Below, piece after piece: positions 25,422 to 33,941 of a stretch of 33,941 nucleotides of DNA (position 1 is its first letter; the number at the start of each line of letters is the position of its first letter). A program made the translations under genes and the position numbers. Source of the DNA: Pseudomonadota bacterium. GTDB taxonomy: Bacteria; Myxococcota; Myxococcia; Myxococcales; JAKAPL01. The stretch is from assembly GCA_027451705.1 (NCBI GenBank), contig DAIDIT010000223.1, positions 1-33,941 on the forward strand, written 5' to 3'. The notes under the pieces are model-generated. The model searched no databases. It was not told the DNA's origin and worked only from the letters and a program-made list of their open reading frames with translations.

Positions 25422-27676
25422 CCCGGGCCGTTGCCGCCGCGCTGCATGTCGAGCGTGACTTCGCTGCCGACCGGGCCGCGAATGCGGTTCGAGACGTCGC
25501 CCATCGAGAGCGCCGCGGTCGGCTGTCCGTCGATCGCGAGGATCTCGTCCCCGCTGCGGATCCCCGCTTCCCAGGCGGGGCCGCCGGGAAACACCTCCAC
25601 GACCTGCATGTTGCCCTGCCGGTTGGGGAAGAAGGAGAGGCCGACGCCGGCATACTCCTGCTCGCGGTTGCCCTTCGCCCGGTGGACGCGGACCTCGACC
25701 GAGGGGCTGTCCTCGCCCGGCTGCACGGCCACGGAGGGCGGTGGCCAGTTCTGCTCGTAGTCGGGCGAACTGGCGAAGAGGGCGTAGTTGCCCGGGGCCA
25801 CGTCGCGGATGACGAACCGGCCGTCGACGCCGCTCGTGCCGCCGCCCGCGCCGCCGCTCCCCGTGCGCCCGACCGCCCAGGCGTGGGAGCGGTCGATCGC
25901 GACGTTCACGCCGACGACGGGGGCTCCGGACGTGGCGTCGAGGACGAGCCCCTCGACGGTCCCGGAGGGGCGCAGCTCGATGTGCACGCCCGCGGTCTCC
26001 TGCCCGGCGGCGACGGAGACGCCGCGCGCCTCGCCGTCCGCGTAGCCGGGCGCGGTCGCCCGAAGCACGTAGGCGCCGGGCGCGAGCGGCAGCGAGAACT
26101 CGCCGCGCCCGTCGAGGACGTGCTTCGATCTCGGCCGGCCGTGTCCCGGGACCTCGGGTTCGGCGGAGAGGGTGAAGTCGGAGACGCCACCGCTGTCGGG
26201 GGTCGTCACGTAGCCGGAGACCCTGCCGATGGCGAGGGAGAGCTGGACGCCGTGCGTGCCGGCGGCGATGCCGCGCAGCTCGGCCGAGCCCTGGTCCTTG
26301 CTGGCGGCGAGATCGAAGCGGTTGCCCGAGAGGCCCGAGAGCTTGAAGCGGCCGTCCGCGCCGGAGAGCGTCTGCCGCTCGCCCGCCGCGCCGAGCCCGA
26401 CCGGCCGGGCGACGACGAGGGCGCCTCCGACCGGCTGGCCGTCGGCGTCGACGACCGTGCCGTCGACGGTGCCGTCTCCGAGCTGGATCTGGACCTCGAC
26501 CTGGCCGCCCTCCGAAAGGTCGGCGTCGGCGCTGCCGCGCGCCTGGGCCGCGTCCGCGACGAGGGCCAGGTGCCCGGCGGGCAGCCCCGCGAGCTGGAAG
26601 TGGCCCGAGCGGTCGATCGGCGCCTGCCCGACCGGCCAGCGGCCCGCGCCGCCGAGCGCCTGGACCTGGCCGCCGGACGCGGGTGCCCCGCCCGGCAGCA
26701 GCACGAGGCCGTCGACCTCGCCGCCGGCGCCGAGCCTCACCTGGACGCCGGTGCGCCGCTGCCCCTCGGCGAGGTCGAGTTGCTCGCTCTGTCCCTCCGC
26801 GCGGCCCCGGCTCCGCGCGACGAAGCGGCAGACGCCCGCCTCGACGTCCGCGGCAAACCGGCCGTCCGCGTCGGACGTGACGCCGAGCGGGGCGAGCGCC
26901 GGGCCCTCGTCCGTGGCCTGGTAGCGCCAGAGCCAGAGCGATGCGCCCGCGACGGGAGCGCCGTCCGGGCCGACGACGGTCCCTTCGACGTGGGTCGCCG
27001 GCCGGAGGTACACGTCCAGTCCCGCGGCGGTCGCGCCGCCGGGGTAGTCGATCGCGACCTTGCGCGGCAGGTAGGCGTCGGCCAAGACCAGCAGCGTCTG
27101 CCGGCCGGCGGGGATCGCCGCGAAGCGGTAGCGGCCGTCGGGGCCCGAGAGGGTGGAGAAGGGTGTCGCGAGGATCTGTAGCTGCGCGCCGGGGACGCCG
27201 TTGCGACTGCGGAGGTCCAGGACGCGGCCGGAGACCGCGACCCCTGGGACGAGCGAGAGGTCGATGTCGCGGAGGTCGTCGCCGGGCGACACGGGGATCG
27301 GGCCGAGGGGCGCGGCGATCGCGGCGCCGGCCTGCGCGGCGAGCGTCCAGCCCCCGGGGGCGAGGCCGTCGAAGCGGTAGCGGCCGCCGTCGCCGCTGCG
27401 CGTCTGCTGGAGGCGACCCTGCGAATCCTCCGCGACCACCAGCGCCTCGGCGACGCCGGCGTCGGGGCCCGAAAGCACCCGGCCGCTCAGCGACGCGGCG
27501 GTCGCCTCGGGACCCCCGTCCGACCCATCGAGATCCGCCGCGAGGGCGACGCTCGACGCCGCGCCTCCGTCTGCGCGGGCGGAGGCGGACGGGGCCGGCG
27601 ATCCCGCCGGCCAGAGCCACCAGATCAGGAGCGCCAGCGCGGCGACGGCGAGCGACCAGCGGAACCGCTTGGACAT
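25379..27676 (-). CDS. Membrane-anchored/exported protein with about seven carboxypeptidase-regulatory-like (Ig-like) repeats and a C-terminal PDZ domain
   Basis: N-terminal [25 protein letters not shown]; repeated units such as VSGRVLD...[36 protein letters not shown]...[35 protein letters not shown]...[77 protein letters not shown]. Confidence 0.9.
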   Translation of the reverse strand: MSKRFRWSLAVAALALLIWWLWPAGSPAPSASARADGGAASSVALAADLDGSDGGPEATAASLSGRVLSGPDAGVAEALVVAEDSQGRLQQTRSGDGGRYRFDGLAPGGWTLAAQAGAAIAAPLGPIPVSPGDDLRDIDLSLVPGVAVSGRVLDLRSRNGVPGAQLQILATPFSTLSGPDGRYRFAAIPAGRQTLLVLADAYLPRKVAIDYPGGATAAGLDVYLRPATHVEGTVVGPDGAPVAGASLWLWRYQATDEGPALAPLGVTSDADGRFAADVEAGVCRFVARSRGRAEGQSEQLDLAEGQRRTGVQVRLGAGGEVDGLVLLPGGAPASGGQVQALGGAGRWPVGQAPIDRSGHFQLAGLPAGHLALVADAAQARGSADADLSEGGQVEVQIQLGDGTVDGTVVDADGQPVGGALVVARPVGLGAAGERQTLSGADGRFKLSGLSGNRFDLAASKDQGSAELRGIAAGTHGVQLSLAIGRVSGYVTTPDSGGVSDFTLSAEPEVPGHGRPRSKHVLDGRGEFSLPLAPGAYVLRATAPGYADGEARGVSVAAGQETAGVHIELRPSGTVEGLVLDATSGAPVVGVNVAIDRSHAWAVGRTGSGGAGGGTSGVDGRFVIRDVAPGNYALFASSPDYEQNWPPPSVAVQPGEDSPSVEVRVHRAKGNREQEYAGVGLSFFPNRQGNMQVVEVFPGGPAWEAGIRSGDEILAIDGQPTAALSMGDVSNRIRGPVGSEVTLDMQRGGNGPGYEVVVPRGDIKFF

Positions 27677-27885
27677 CCCGCCGTCACCCTACGCCCCCTC
27701 GTGGAGCCGATGCAATCGGGGTCGTCGCCCCAATCTGTCACGAACCGTCCGGCTGTGCCGGCTTGGGGGGCGAGGGAAGAGAAGGGCGACGTTCGACCGG
27801 CCGGGTGAGGCGCCGGAACGACCGCGACCACGACCGCGGATCACGACCGGTTGGGGCCGCCGCGCTCGTGGTACTCTGCCGCGCC

Positions 27886-29079
27886 GTGGGCATCGTCGTG
27901 CAGAAGTACGGCGGGTCGTCGGTCGCCTCGCTCGACCGGATGCGCCAGGTCGCCGCGCGCGTGGCGGAGCGGAAGCGCGCCGGGGTCGACCTCGTGGTCG
28001 TGGTCTCCGCGATGGGCGACACGACCGACGAACTGCTCGGGCTCGCGAAAGGCGTGAGCGCCGACCCGCCCCGCCGCGAGCTCGACATGCTGCTCTCCGC
28101 CGGCGAGCGGATCTCGATGGCGCTGCTCTCGATGGCGCTGCAGGAGGCCGGCGTCGGCGCGATCTCCTTCACCGGCTCGCAGAGCGGCATCATCACCGAC
28201 GAGTCGCACGCGCAGGCGCGGATCGTCGAGGTCCGGCCGGCGCGCATCCTCGAGGCGCTCGGCCGCGGCCAGGTCGTCATCGTCGCCGGCTACCAGGGCG
28301 TCTCCCGCGCGCGCGAGGTCACGACGCTCGGCCGCGGCGGCAGCGACACGACGGCGGTGGCGCTCGCGGCCGCGCTGTCGGCGGAGGCCTGCGAGATCTA
28401 CAGCGACGTCGACGGAGTCTGGTCCGCGGACCCGCGCGTGGTCGGGGAGGCGCACAAGCTCGACGCCATCGGGTACGGGGAGATGCAGGAGCTGGCCCGC
28501 GCGGGCGCGAAGGTGCTCAACGCCCAGGCCGTCGAGTGGGCGCGCAGGAGCGGCATCACGATCCACGCGCTCCAGACGGGCGGCGCGGGCAGCGGGACGC
28601 GGGTCGGGGCCGACGCGCCGCGGGCGGCGGGTCGGGCGGTCGGCGCCGCGCTGCTCTCCGACGTCGCGCGGCTGCGCCTTCGCGGCGACGGGGCCCTGCT
28701 GGGCGAGACGCTCGACCTGCTCGCGAAGGGTGGAGCGGCGCCTCACGAGGTCGGAGCGGACGCGGACGGCGCCTTCGTCTGGCTCTCGCTCGAGAACGTC
28801 CACGGCTTCCCGGCGCTGCGCGAAGCGATCGAGAAGGGGCTCGGCAACCGCGTCGCGGTCGAGGCGAACCTCTGCGCCGTGTCCGCGGTCGGCCACGGCC
28901 TCTGCGACTCCGCCGCGGCGCTGCGCCGCGCGCTCCTCGCCCTCACCGGCGCCGGGGCCGCGGTCCTCGGCGCGACGGCGCAAGGGGCGCGGCTGTCACT
29001 GCTCACGAACGCCGCGCGCGGCCCCGCCGCGCTCGGCGCGCTCCACGCCGCGCTCGTCGGCGAGCCCGCGGCGCACTGA
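27886..29079 (+). CDS. lysC: Aspartate kinase
   Basis: GTG start [94 protein letters not shown]-terminal ACT-like regulatory region. Confidence 0.95.
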   Translation: MGIVVQKYGGSSVASLDRMRQVAARVAERKRAGVDLVVVVSAMGDTTDELLGLAKGVSADPPRRELDMLLSAGERISMALLSMALQEAGVGAISFTGSQSGIITDESHAQARIVEVRPARILEALGRGQVVIVAGYQGVSRAREVTTLGRGGSDTTAVALAAALSAEACEIYSDVDGVWSADPRVVGEAHKLDAIGYGEMQELARAGAKVLNAQAVEWARRSGITIHALQTGGAGSGTRVGADAPRAAGRAVGAALLSDVARLRLRGDGALLGETLDLLAKGGAAPHEVGADADGAFVWLSLENVHGFPALREAIEKGLGNRVAVEANLCAVSAVGHGLCDSAAALRRALLALTGAGAAVLGATAQGARLSLLTNAARGPAALGALHAALVGEPAAH

Positions 29080-29217
29080 CGAAAAAGGCCGGGGAAGGAG
29101 GTTCGGATCCTCGGATTGAAGCCGGGTGCGCCCGCGGTTTGCACTGCGCGCGCGCCATTCCGCGAATCGCGCGCTGCTCGGCCAACCGAAGCCGTGGCTG
29201 TGGCACCGTGACGAGCG

Positions 29218-29505
29218 TCAGGAACAGCCGCCGCAGCCGCCGCCGCAGGAGCCTCCGCCGCAGCCGCCGCACGCGACGACGACTCCCCCGCAGGCGACGA
29301 CGACGGCGCCTCCGCAGGCGGGCACCGCGACGACGGGCTGGCAGCCGACGAGGCCGCCGAAGCCGACTCCCGAGACCGTGCAGCCCCCGCCCGCCTCGCA
29401 CCGGTAGCTCTTGTCCGCCACCCGCGTCGGAGCGGGCCCGAGGATCAGCAGCGCGAAAATGGCTGCGATGCCTGCTACGCGGAAAAAGGATTGGACCGCT
29501 CTCAT
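29218..29505 (-). CDS. Small exported Gly/Cys-rich protein (95 aa)
   Basis: RBS ggagg before the ATG at 29505; signal peptide MRAVQSFFRVAGIAAIFALLILGPAPTRVA; mature part DKSYRCEAGGGCTVSGVGFGGLVGCQPVVAVPACGGAVVVACGGVVVACGGCGGGSCGGGCGGCS with 10 Cys. Confidence 0.7.
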   Translation of the reverse strand: MRAVQSFFRVAGIAAIFALLILGPAPTRVADKSYRCEAGGGCTVSGVGFGGLVGCQPVVAVPACGGAVVVACGGVVVACGGCGGGSCGGGCGGCS

Positions 29506-29614
29506 GTCACTTGCCTCCAATGCGTACGCGCCGCACCCTCGTGGTCGTTGATTCTACCACGCCGCGTCTTCGATTTGGCCCCCATCGTGCGGCCGCTCTG
29601 GGGTGCCGCGGCGT

Positions 29615-30586
29615 CTACCCGACCTGCCGCAGGGCGTCGTCGGGGTTCGCCGGCCACGGGAGCCAGTGCACGCCGGGGACGGCGCGAAACCAGGTGAGCT
29701 GGCGCTTCGCGTAGCGGCGGCTGTCGCGCGCGGTCGCGGCGATCGCATCCTCGACGCGCAGCCTCCCGTCGAGGACTCCGAGGGCATCGCGGTAGCCGAC
29801 CGCCCGCGCGGGCGCCCAGTCGCGCAGCCCCTCGCGCCGCAGCCACTCGGCCTCCGCGAGCAGCCCCTCGGCGTAAATCCGCCGCGTCCGGGCGTCGATG
29901 CGGCGGTACAGCTCGTCGCGCGGCGGGCAGAGGCCGAGCCACGCGACGCGGGGGCGGGCGCGGGCATGTCGCGCGTGGTGGGTCGACATCGGCGCGCCCG
30001 TTCGTTCGAACACCTCGAGTGCGCGGACGACCCGCGTCAAGTCGTTCGGCGCGATCCGGGCGGCGGCCCCGGGATCGGCGCGCGCGAGACGCGCGTGGAG
30101 CGCCGCGCGGCCCTCGCGGGCGGCCTCGTCTTCGAGCCGCTGCCGCAGCGCCGCGTCCGCCGCGGGCCCTTCGAAGAGCCCCTCGAGGGCGGCCCGGAGG
30201 TAGAGGCCGGTTCCCCCGGCGAGCAGCACCCGCCGGCCGCGGGCCCGCACCTCGGCGGCGGCCTCGCGGGCCAGGGCGCCGTAGCGCGCGGCCGTCGTCC
30301 GCTCGGGGGGCTCGACGAAGCCGATCAGGTGGTGGGGAACGCGCGCGAGCAGCGTCGCCTCGGGCTGGGCGGTGCCGATGGGCAGGCCGCGGTAGACCTG
30401 CTGGCTGTCCGCGCCGAGGATCTCCGCGCCGAGCCGATCGGCCAGCTCCACCGCGAGGGCGCTCTTGCCCGACGCCGTCGGTCCGCAGAGCACGACCGCG
30501 CCGTCGAAGACTTGACCCCCCGGGTCCTCGGAGACCCCCTCCCGAGGCGCGCAAGCGCCCGGATCCACGAAGGTCTCGTCGGGCAT
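29615..30586 (-). CDS. miaA: tRNA dimethylallyltransferase MiaA
   Basis: GPTASGKSALAVELADRLGAEILGADSQQVYRGLPIGTAQP; VPHHLIGF; LLAGGTGLYLRALLEG-type motif; NDLTRVVRALEVFERTG; RDSRRYAKRQLTWFR. Confidence 0.96.
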   Translation of the reverse strand: MPDETFVDPGACAPREGVSEDPGGQVFDGAVVLCGPTASGKSALAVELADRLGAEILGADSQQVYRGLPIGTAQPEATLLARVPHHLIGFVEPPERTTAARYGALAREAAAEVRARGRRVLLAGGTGLYLRAALEGLFEGPAADAALRQRLEDEAAREGRAALHARLARADPGAAARIAPNDLTRVVRALEVFERTGAPMSTHHARHARARPRVAWLGLCPPRDELYRRIDARTRRIYAEGLLAEAEWLRREGLRDWAPARAVGYRDALGVLDGRLRVEDAIAATARDSRRYAKRQLTWFRAVPGVHWLPWPANPDDALRQVG

Positions 30587-30604
30587 GCGCCGTGCTTCGG
30601 TAGG

Positions 30605-33600
30605 CTAGTGCAGCGGCAGCCTCGAGGCTGGATCGCCGACGAGGTTGTAGGTGCGGACGTAGTCCGCGAGCAGCGGATTCTGGGCGGCCGCTTGCTGGGC
30701 CAGAAGGAGCGCGTCCCCGACGCGCGGAAAGGAGGAAAGCGGGCCCGCCGTCAGCGCGCCCACGACGAGGAGGTCGAAGACGTGGGCCTGCCGCGGTGAG
30801 AGGACGGTCGAGGGCACGAAGGCGGCGAGCGCCCCCCCGGCGGGCGCCGCCAGCGCGGCCCAGCCGACCGAAACCGTGGTCGGGTCGTCGAACATGCCGT
30901 CGAGGCAATCGAAGGAGGTGAGAATCGGAAAGCGTGCGTTCGACAGACCTTCGACCTGGGAAGCGGTCAGGAACGTCTGACCGCCCCAGGCCGACGTTCC
31001 GGCGTGGCCGACGTAGTGCCAGAGGTCGGTACCGGCCGCGAGCGCCGAGGCGATGGCCGCCTCGGTCCCGGCGGCGGCGCTCGAGATCGGCGTGACCGCG
31101 ATCCCGGCGGCCTGCAGGCGGCCTCCGACGACGCTGGAGTTCTGGGCGAAGTCGGCGTCGTCCGCGTAGAGCGGGACGTCCGAGACGAGCGCGGCGCGGC
31201 CGGTCGGCGACTGCGAATCGCCGGCGAGGATCTTCGCGACGACCGCCGCGAGCTGGGCGGGCGTGTCCGCGGGAAGCCGACCGACCGAGAGCTGCGGCGT
31301 CAGCCCGTCGGCGCCGGCGGCGAACCAGGAGTCGCTCGCCGCCCGCATGCCGTCGGCGCCGGCGACGGTGTGGCCCGTCGGGACGAGATCGGGCACGCCC
31401 GTGCCGAGCACGTCGCGCGGATCGGCGCTGGCCCCGCCGGCCAGCAGCAGGTAGCGCGGCGCGACCGTCCACGCCGCGAGCGCGTGGCGGACGAGTCCGC
31501 GGATGCCGGCGGGCCCGGCGTCGCCGAACGCGAACGCGTCCGCGGCCTCCTCCGGGGTCGCGACCGCGATCCGCAGCCCCTGCGCCCGCCGGGCGGCCAG
31601 CAGCGGCTGGAGGGCCGGGAGCAGGCTCGGGTGGACGACGACCAGTTCGTCGGCGACGCGCGGCCGTGCGGCCAGGTCTCCGCCCGCGAAAGGTCGGACG
31701 CTCGGCGCCTGCGCCACCGCGAAGTCGAAGAGCTCGTAGCGGTGCGGCCGCCCGTCGATCGGGCTGCACAGCCCCGCCGTGCCGCCCTCGACGGCGAGCC
31801 CGGCGAGCGGAACCGCCGCGATCGGGTCGGTGATCTCCCAGGCGCGCGCCGAGGTCGCGAGGCCGGTCACCGCGGCGCAGCTCCCCGGCGGCATCGTGAA
31901 GCGGGCCTCGCCCGCGACGGCCTGGGGGAGTCGGTCGTAGTCGAGGTCGATCGACTCGAGCATGACGAACTCGAGCCGCGCGCCCGTGTCGAAGAGGGCG
32001 TTCACCGTCAGGCTGTTGCCCGACGGCTGGAGCAGCCCGGGCGGCAGGGTGGCGGTGAAATCGAACGGCGCAAGGCCGGTCCAGCGGGCTTCGCCGAGCA
32101 CCGCTCCGTCGAGGACGACTTGCACGTGATGGGCCTGCTCCGTTCCACCGAGCAGGTGCGCGGTGATCGTGCCCCCGCCGCCCAGCGTGGCGGCCGCCGC
32201 CGGCGCGTCGAACGCCACCGGGTCGGGCGGAAACAGGTTGCTCGCCCAGGCCCAGATGTAGGGGTCGTCGCCGGCCGCGTCCCAGTCGTAGGAGACGTAT
32301 TGCTTGAGGTGCAGGTGGCTCGTGACGGTCGCGAGGAGCGGGTCCGCGGGGCCCGGGCGCCGCAGCGGCGCGGTCTGGCCCGCGGGCCTCCCCGGCCCGA
32401 GCAGGTAGGCGTCGACGCCGTCGTAGCCGTTCTGGATCGGGCCCGCGTAGAAGAGCACGCCCGCCCCGTCGCGGACGCTCGTGACCGGCGCGCCGCCGTA
32501 GGTCAGCGCGCCCCCCGCGGGGGGCGTCACGCCCGCCGCCGAGAGCGCGCCGTCCGGCACCCACACCATTCCCTCGGCCGACACGCCGAGCCTCGCCGTG
32601 TCGCCGGGACGAGTCCGAAGCCCCGGGCCGTGCGCGCCGGTCCACGTGGATTGCGCGGCGGCGAGCAGCCGGGTTGGCGGCGGCTGTACGGGGAGCCGCG
32701 CCGCGGGCGTCGCCCGGACGGGCCCGTGGAAGCGCAGCTTCCCGGAGTGCTGGTCGAGGTCGCCGACCCAGTACAGATCTCCGGCGCGGCCCCCGGGATC
32801 CCGGAATCGGTACGCCTGGTCGTCGAAGGCCACGAGGCGTCCGCGCACGAATCCGCCCACCGGACCGGCGTCTTGGCCGCGCTGGCGGAAGATGCGGAAG
32901 CCGAGGTTGCCGCGCTCGGTCCGGGTGAGCCAGCCGAGCGTCACGCCGTCCGGTCCCGAGCGCGCGGCCACGTCCGAAACGGTCGCGGCGGTCGGCCCGA
33001 CGGTCGTCGTCGAGTAGCTCGTCTGCGGAAGGGTGTCCATGCCCAGTACGTTGCCGCTCCCGGAGATCTGTCCGGAGATGGGGCTCACGAGGAAGTTCGT
33101 CCCGAGCCCGGGGATCGCCGCGAAGTTCACCCCGAACTCGGCGACGTTGCCGGAGGTCGCAAAGGCGTACTGGCTGCCGGCCGTCAGGGCGACGGCGGTG
33201 CCGACGCTGGTGCAGTTGTTGTTGGTGTAGGGCGCGTAGTAGCCCTGCCAGTTGGCGCTGTCCGAGCAGGGCTTCTGGGTGCATATGAAGTAGACGGCGA
33301 GGTTCGCGTTGCAGTTGTTGCCGACCGGCGCGCCGGTGGTGTTGAGGGCGAAGCCGACCATTTCGTTGGCCTTGTTCACGGTGCCCGGCCCCGACGCGAA
33401 CGTCATCATGCCGTACAGGTTTCCATTGCCGGTCGAGGCGGTGTTGTAGTTGTCGGTAAACTCTGCGCCGGAGATGTCGAGGATGACGCTCGTCGCGTCG
33501 CTCGTGGCGTCGTTGTTGGGGATGACCAGCGGGTTCTCGGAGGGCGTCCAGTCGCAGGTCTGGCCGTCGACCACGATGTAGGGGGTCGGCGTGCACTGCG

Positions 33601-33664
33601 CGAACGCACGCGGGGCGAGCGCCAGTCCGGCGGCGAAAGACAGCAGTGCAGCCCCCTTCACCAT
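30605..33664 (-). CDS. Secreted C25 family (gingipain-like) cysteine peptidase
   Basis: ATG at 33664 with RBS ggagg; signal peptide MVKGAALLSFAAGLALAPRAFA; C-terminal peptidase domain with LWHYVGHAGTSAWGG (catalytic His), FPILTSFDCLDGMFDDP (catalytic Cys), end YVRTYNLVGDPASRLPLH. The supplied ORF to 33823 is over-extended. Confidence 0.88.
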   Translation of the reverse strand: MVKGAALLSFAAGLALAPRAFAQCTPTPYIVVDGQTCDWTPSENPLVIPNNDATSDATSVILDISGAEFTDNYNTASTGNGNLYGMMTFASGPGTVNKANEMVGFALNTTGAPVGNNCNANLAVYFICTQKPCSDSANWQGYYAPYTNNNCTSVGTAVALTAGSQYAFATSGNVAEFGVNFAAIPGLGTNFLVSPISGQISGSGNVLGMDTLPQTSYSTTTVGPTAATVSDVAARSGPDGVTLGWLTRTERGNLGFRIFRQRGQDAGPVGGFVRGRLVAFDDQAYRFRDPGGRAGDLYWVGDLDQHSGKLRFHGPVRATPAARLPVQPPPTRLLAAAQSTWTGAHGPGLRTRPGDTARLGVSAEGMVWVPDGALSAAGVTPPAGGALTYGGAPVTSVRDGAGVLFYAGPIQNGYDGVDAYLLGPGRPAGQTAPLRRPGPADPLLATVTSHLHLKQYVSYDWDAAGDDPYIWAWASNLFPPDPVAFDAPAAAATLGGGGTITAHLLGGTEQAHHVQVVLDGAVLGEARWTGLAPFDFTATLPPGLLQPSGNSLTVNALFDTGARLEFVMLESIDLDYDRLPQAVAGEARFTMPPGSCAAVTGLATSARAWEITDPIAAVPLAGLAVEGGTAGLCSPIDGRPHRYELFDFAVAQAPSVRPFAGGDLAARPRVADELVVVHPSLLPALQPLLAARRAQGLRIAVATPEEAADAFAFGDAGPAGIRGLVRHALAAWTVAPRYLLLAGGASADPRDVLGTGVPDLVPTGHTVAGADGMRAASDSWFAAGADGLTPQLSVGRLPADTPAQLAAVVAKILAGDSQSPTGRAALVSDVPLYADDADFAQNSSVVGGRLQAAGIAVTPISSAAAGTEAAIASALAAGTDLWHYVGHAGTSAWGGQTFLTASQVEGLSNARFPILTSFDCLDGMFDDPTTVSVGWAALAAPAGGALAAFVPSTVLSPRQAHVFDLLVVGALTAGPLSSFPRVGDALLLAQQAAAQNPLLADYVRTYNLVGDPASRLPLH

Positions 33665-33941
33665 GGTCCTCCATTCTCGCTCCGCGCGGTGGGTGCGAGC
33701 AAGGCCGCCGCGCCCACCCGGGCCGCGAGCCGGCCGTCCGGCTCGGAGCAGAGCGCGAAGACGGGCGTGCTCCGCGCGAGCGAGGCGAGCGCGTCGAGTC
33801 CGGCCTCGAGGCCCGGTGCCCACCAGCGCGGCAGGAAAGCCGAGGCCGTGAGCCGTGCCAGCGCCTCCGACGCCCCCAGACGCCGGACGCCGGGCTCGCT
33901 CCCGCGCCCGAGCAGGAAGAGCGCTTGCACCGGCGCGCGCG
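33658..33941 (-). CDS. Uncharacterised protein, C-terminal part only (gene runs off the window edge)
   Basis: Open frame to the window edge, ending ...LLAPTARSENGGPW*; its TGA overlaps the C25 peptidase start (ATGGTGA), consistent with an operon. Confidence 0.55.
   Translation of the reverse strand, partial: RAPVQALFLLGRGSEPGVRRLGASEALARLTASAFLPRWWAPGLEAGLDALASLARSTPVFALCSEPDGRLAARVGAAALLAPTARSENGGPW

Noticed and set aside
23601-27620. 1339-aa minus-strand ORF across rmuC and the PDZ repeat protein
   Set aside because: Out-of-frame/antisense product without recognisable domains; true genes are in other frames.
29095-29120. tRNA T-arm-like string ggaggttcggatcctcg after lysC
   Set aside because: Imperfect stem and no acceptor, D-arm or anticodon arm around it; not a tRNA.
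29126-29407. Pro-rich plus-strand ORF (PPQPPPQEPPPQPP) opposite the Cys-rich protein
   Set aside because: No RBS or signal peptide, while the minus strand has both. Kept as an alternative to test.
29502-33674. 1390-aa minus-strand ORF overlapping miaA and the C25 peptidase
   Set aside because: Frameshifted reading of two confident genes; composition is Arg/Pro-rich and domain-free.

Overview
This is a very GC-rich bacterial window. A MYXO-CTERM-type protein tail and a Tgl-like TPR lipoprotein suggest a myxobacteria-like (Myxococcota/Deltaproteobacteria) source, which is inference only. Main contents, left to right: (1) two tandem 84-bp repeats, each with a perfect palindrome; (2) an ABC-2 type transporter; (3) a blue-copper (plastocyanin-fold) protein directly followed by a complete six-gene alternative complex III (ACIII) operon, actABCDEF; (4) a minus-strand operon ending in recO, with a RodZ-like HTH protein, a Tgl/PilF-like TPR lipoprotein and two uncharacterised proteins; (5) an S53 (sedolisin) protease with a Ser/Gly linker and a MYXO-CTERM-like tail; (6) msrA and an mdtABC-type RND efflux operon; (7) an orphan protein resembling the helical domain associated with GMC oxidoreductases, then rmuC; (8) a protein with about seven CarboxypepD_reg-like repeats and a C-terminal PDZ domain; (9) lysC; (10) a small exported Gly/Cys-rich protein; (11) miaA; (12) a gingipain-like C25 peptidase coupled to an upstream gene cut by the window edge. 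The best candidates for follow-up are the blue-copper/ACIII arrangement with its variant subunit features, the Gly/Cys-rich small protein, the MYXO-CTERM S53 protease and the C25 peptidase operon. No CRISPR array, rRNA, tRNA or transposon was recognised. Many long ORFs in the supplied track are antisense artefacts of high GC.
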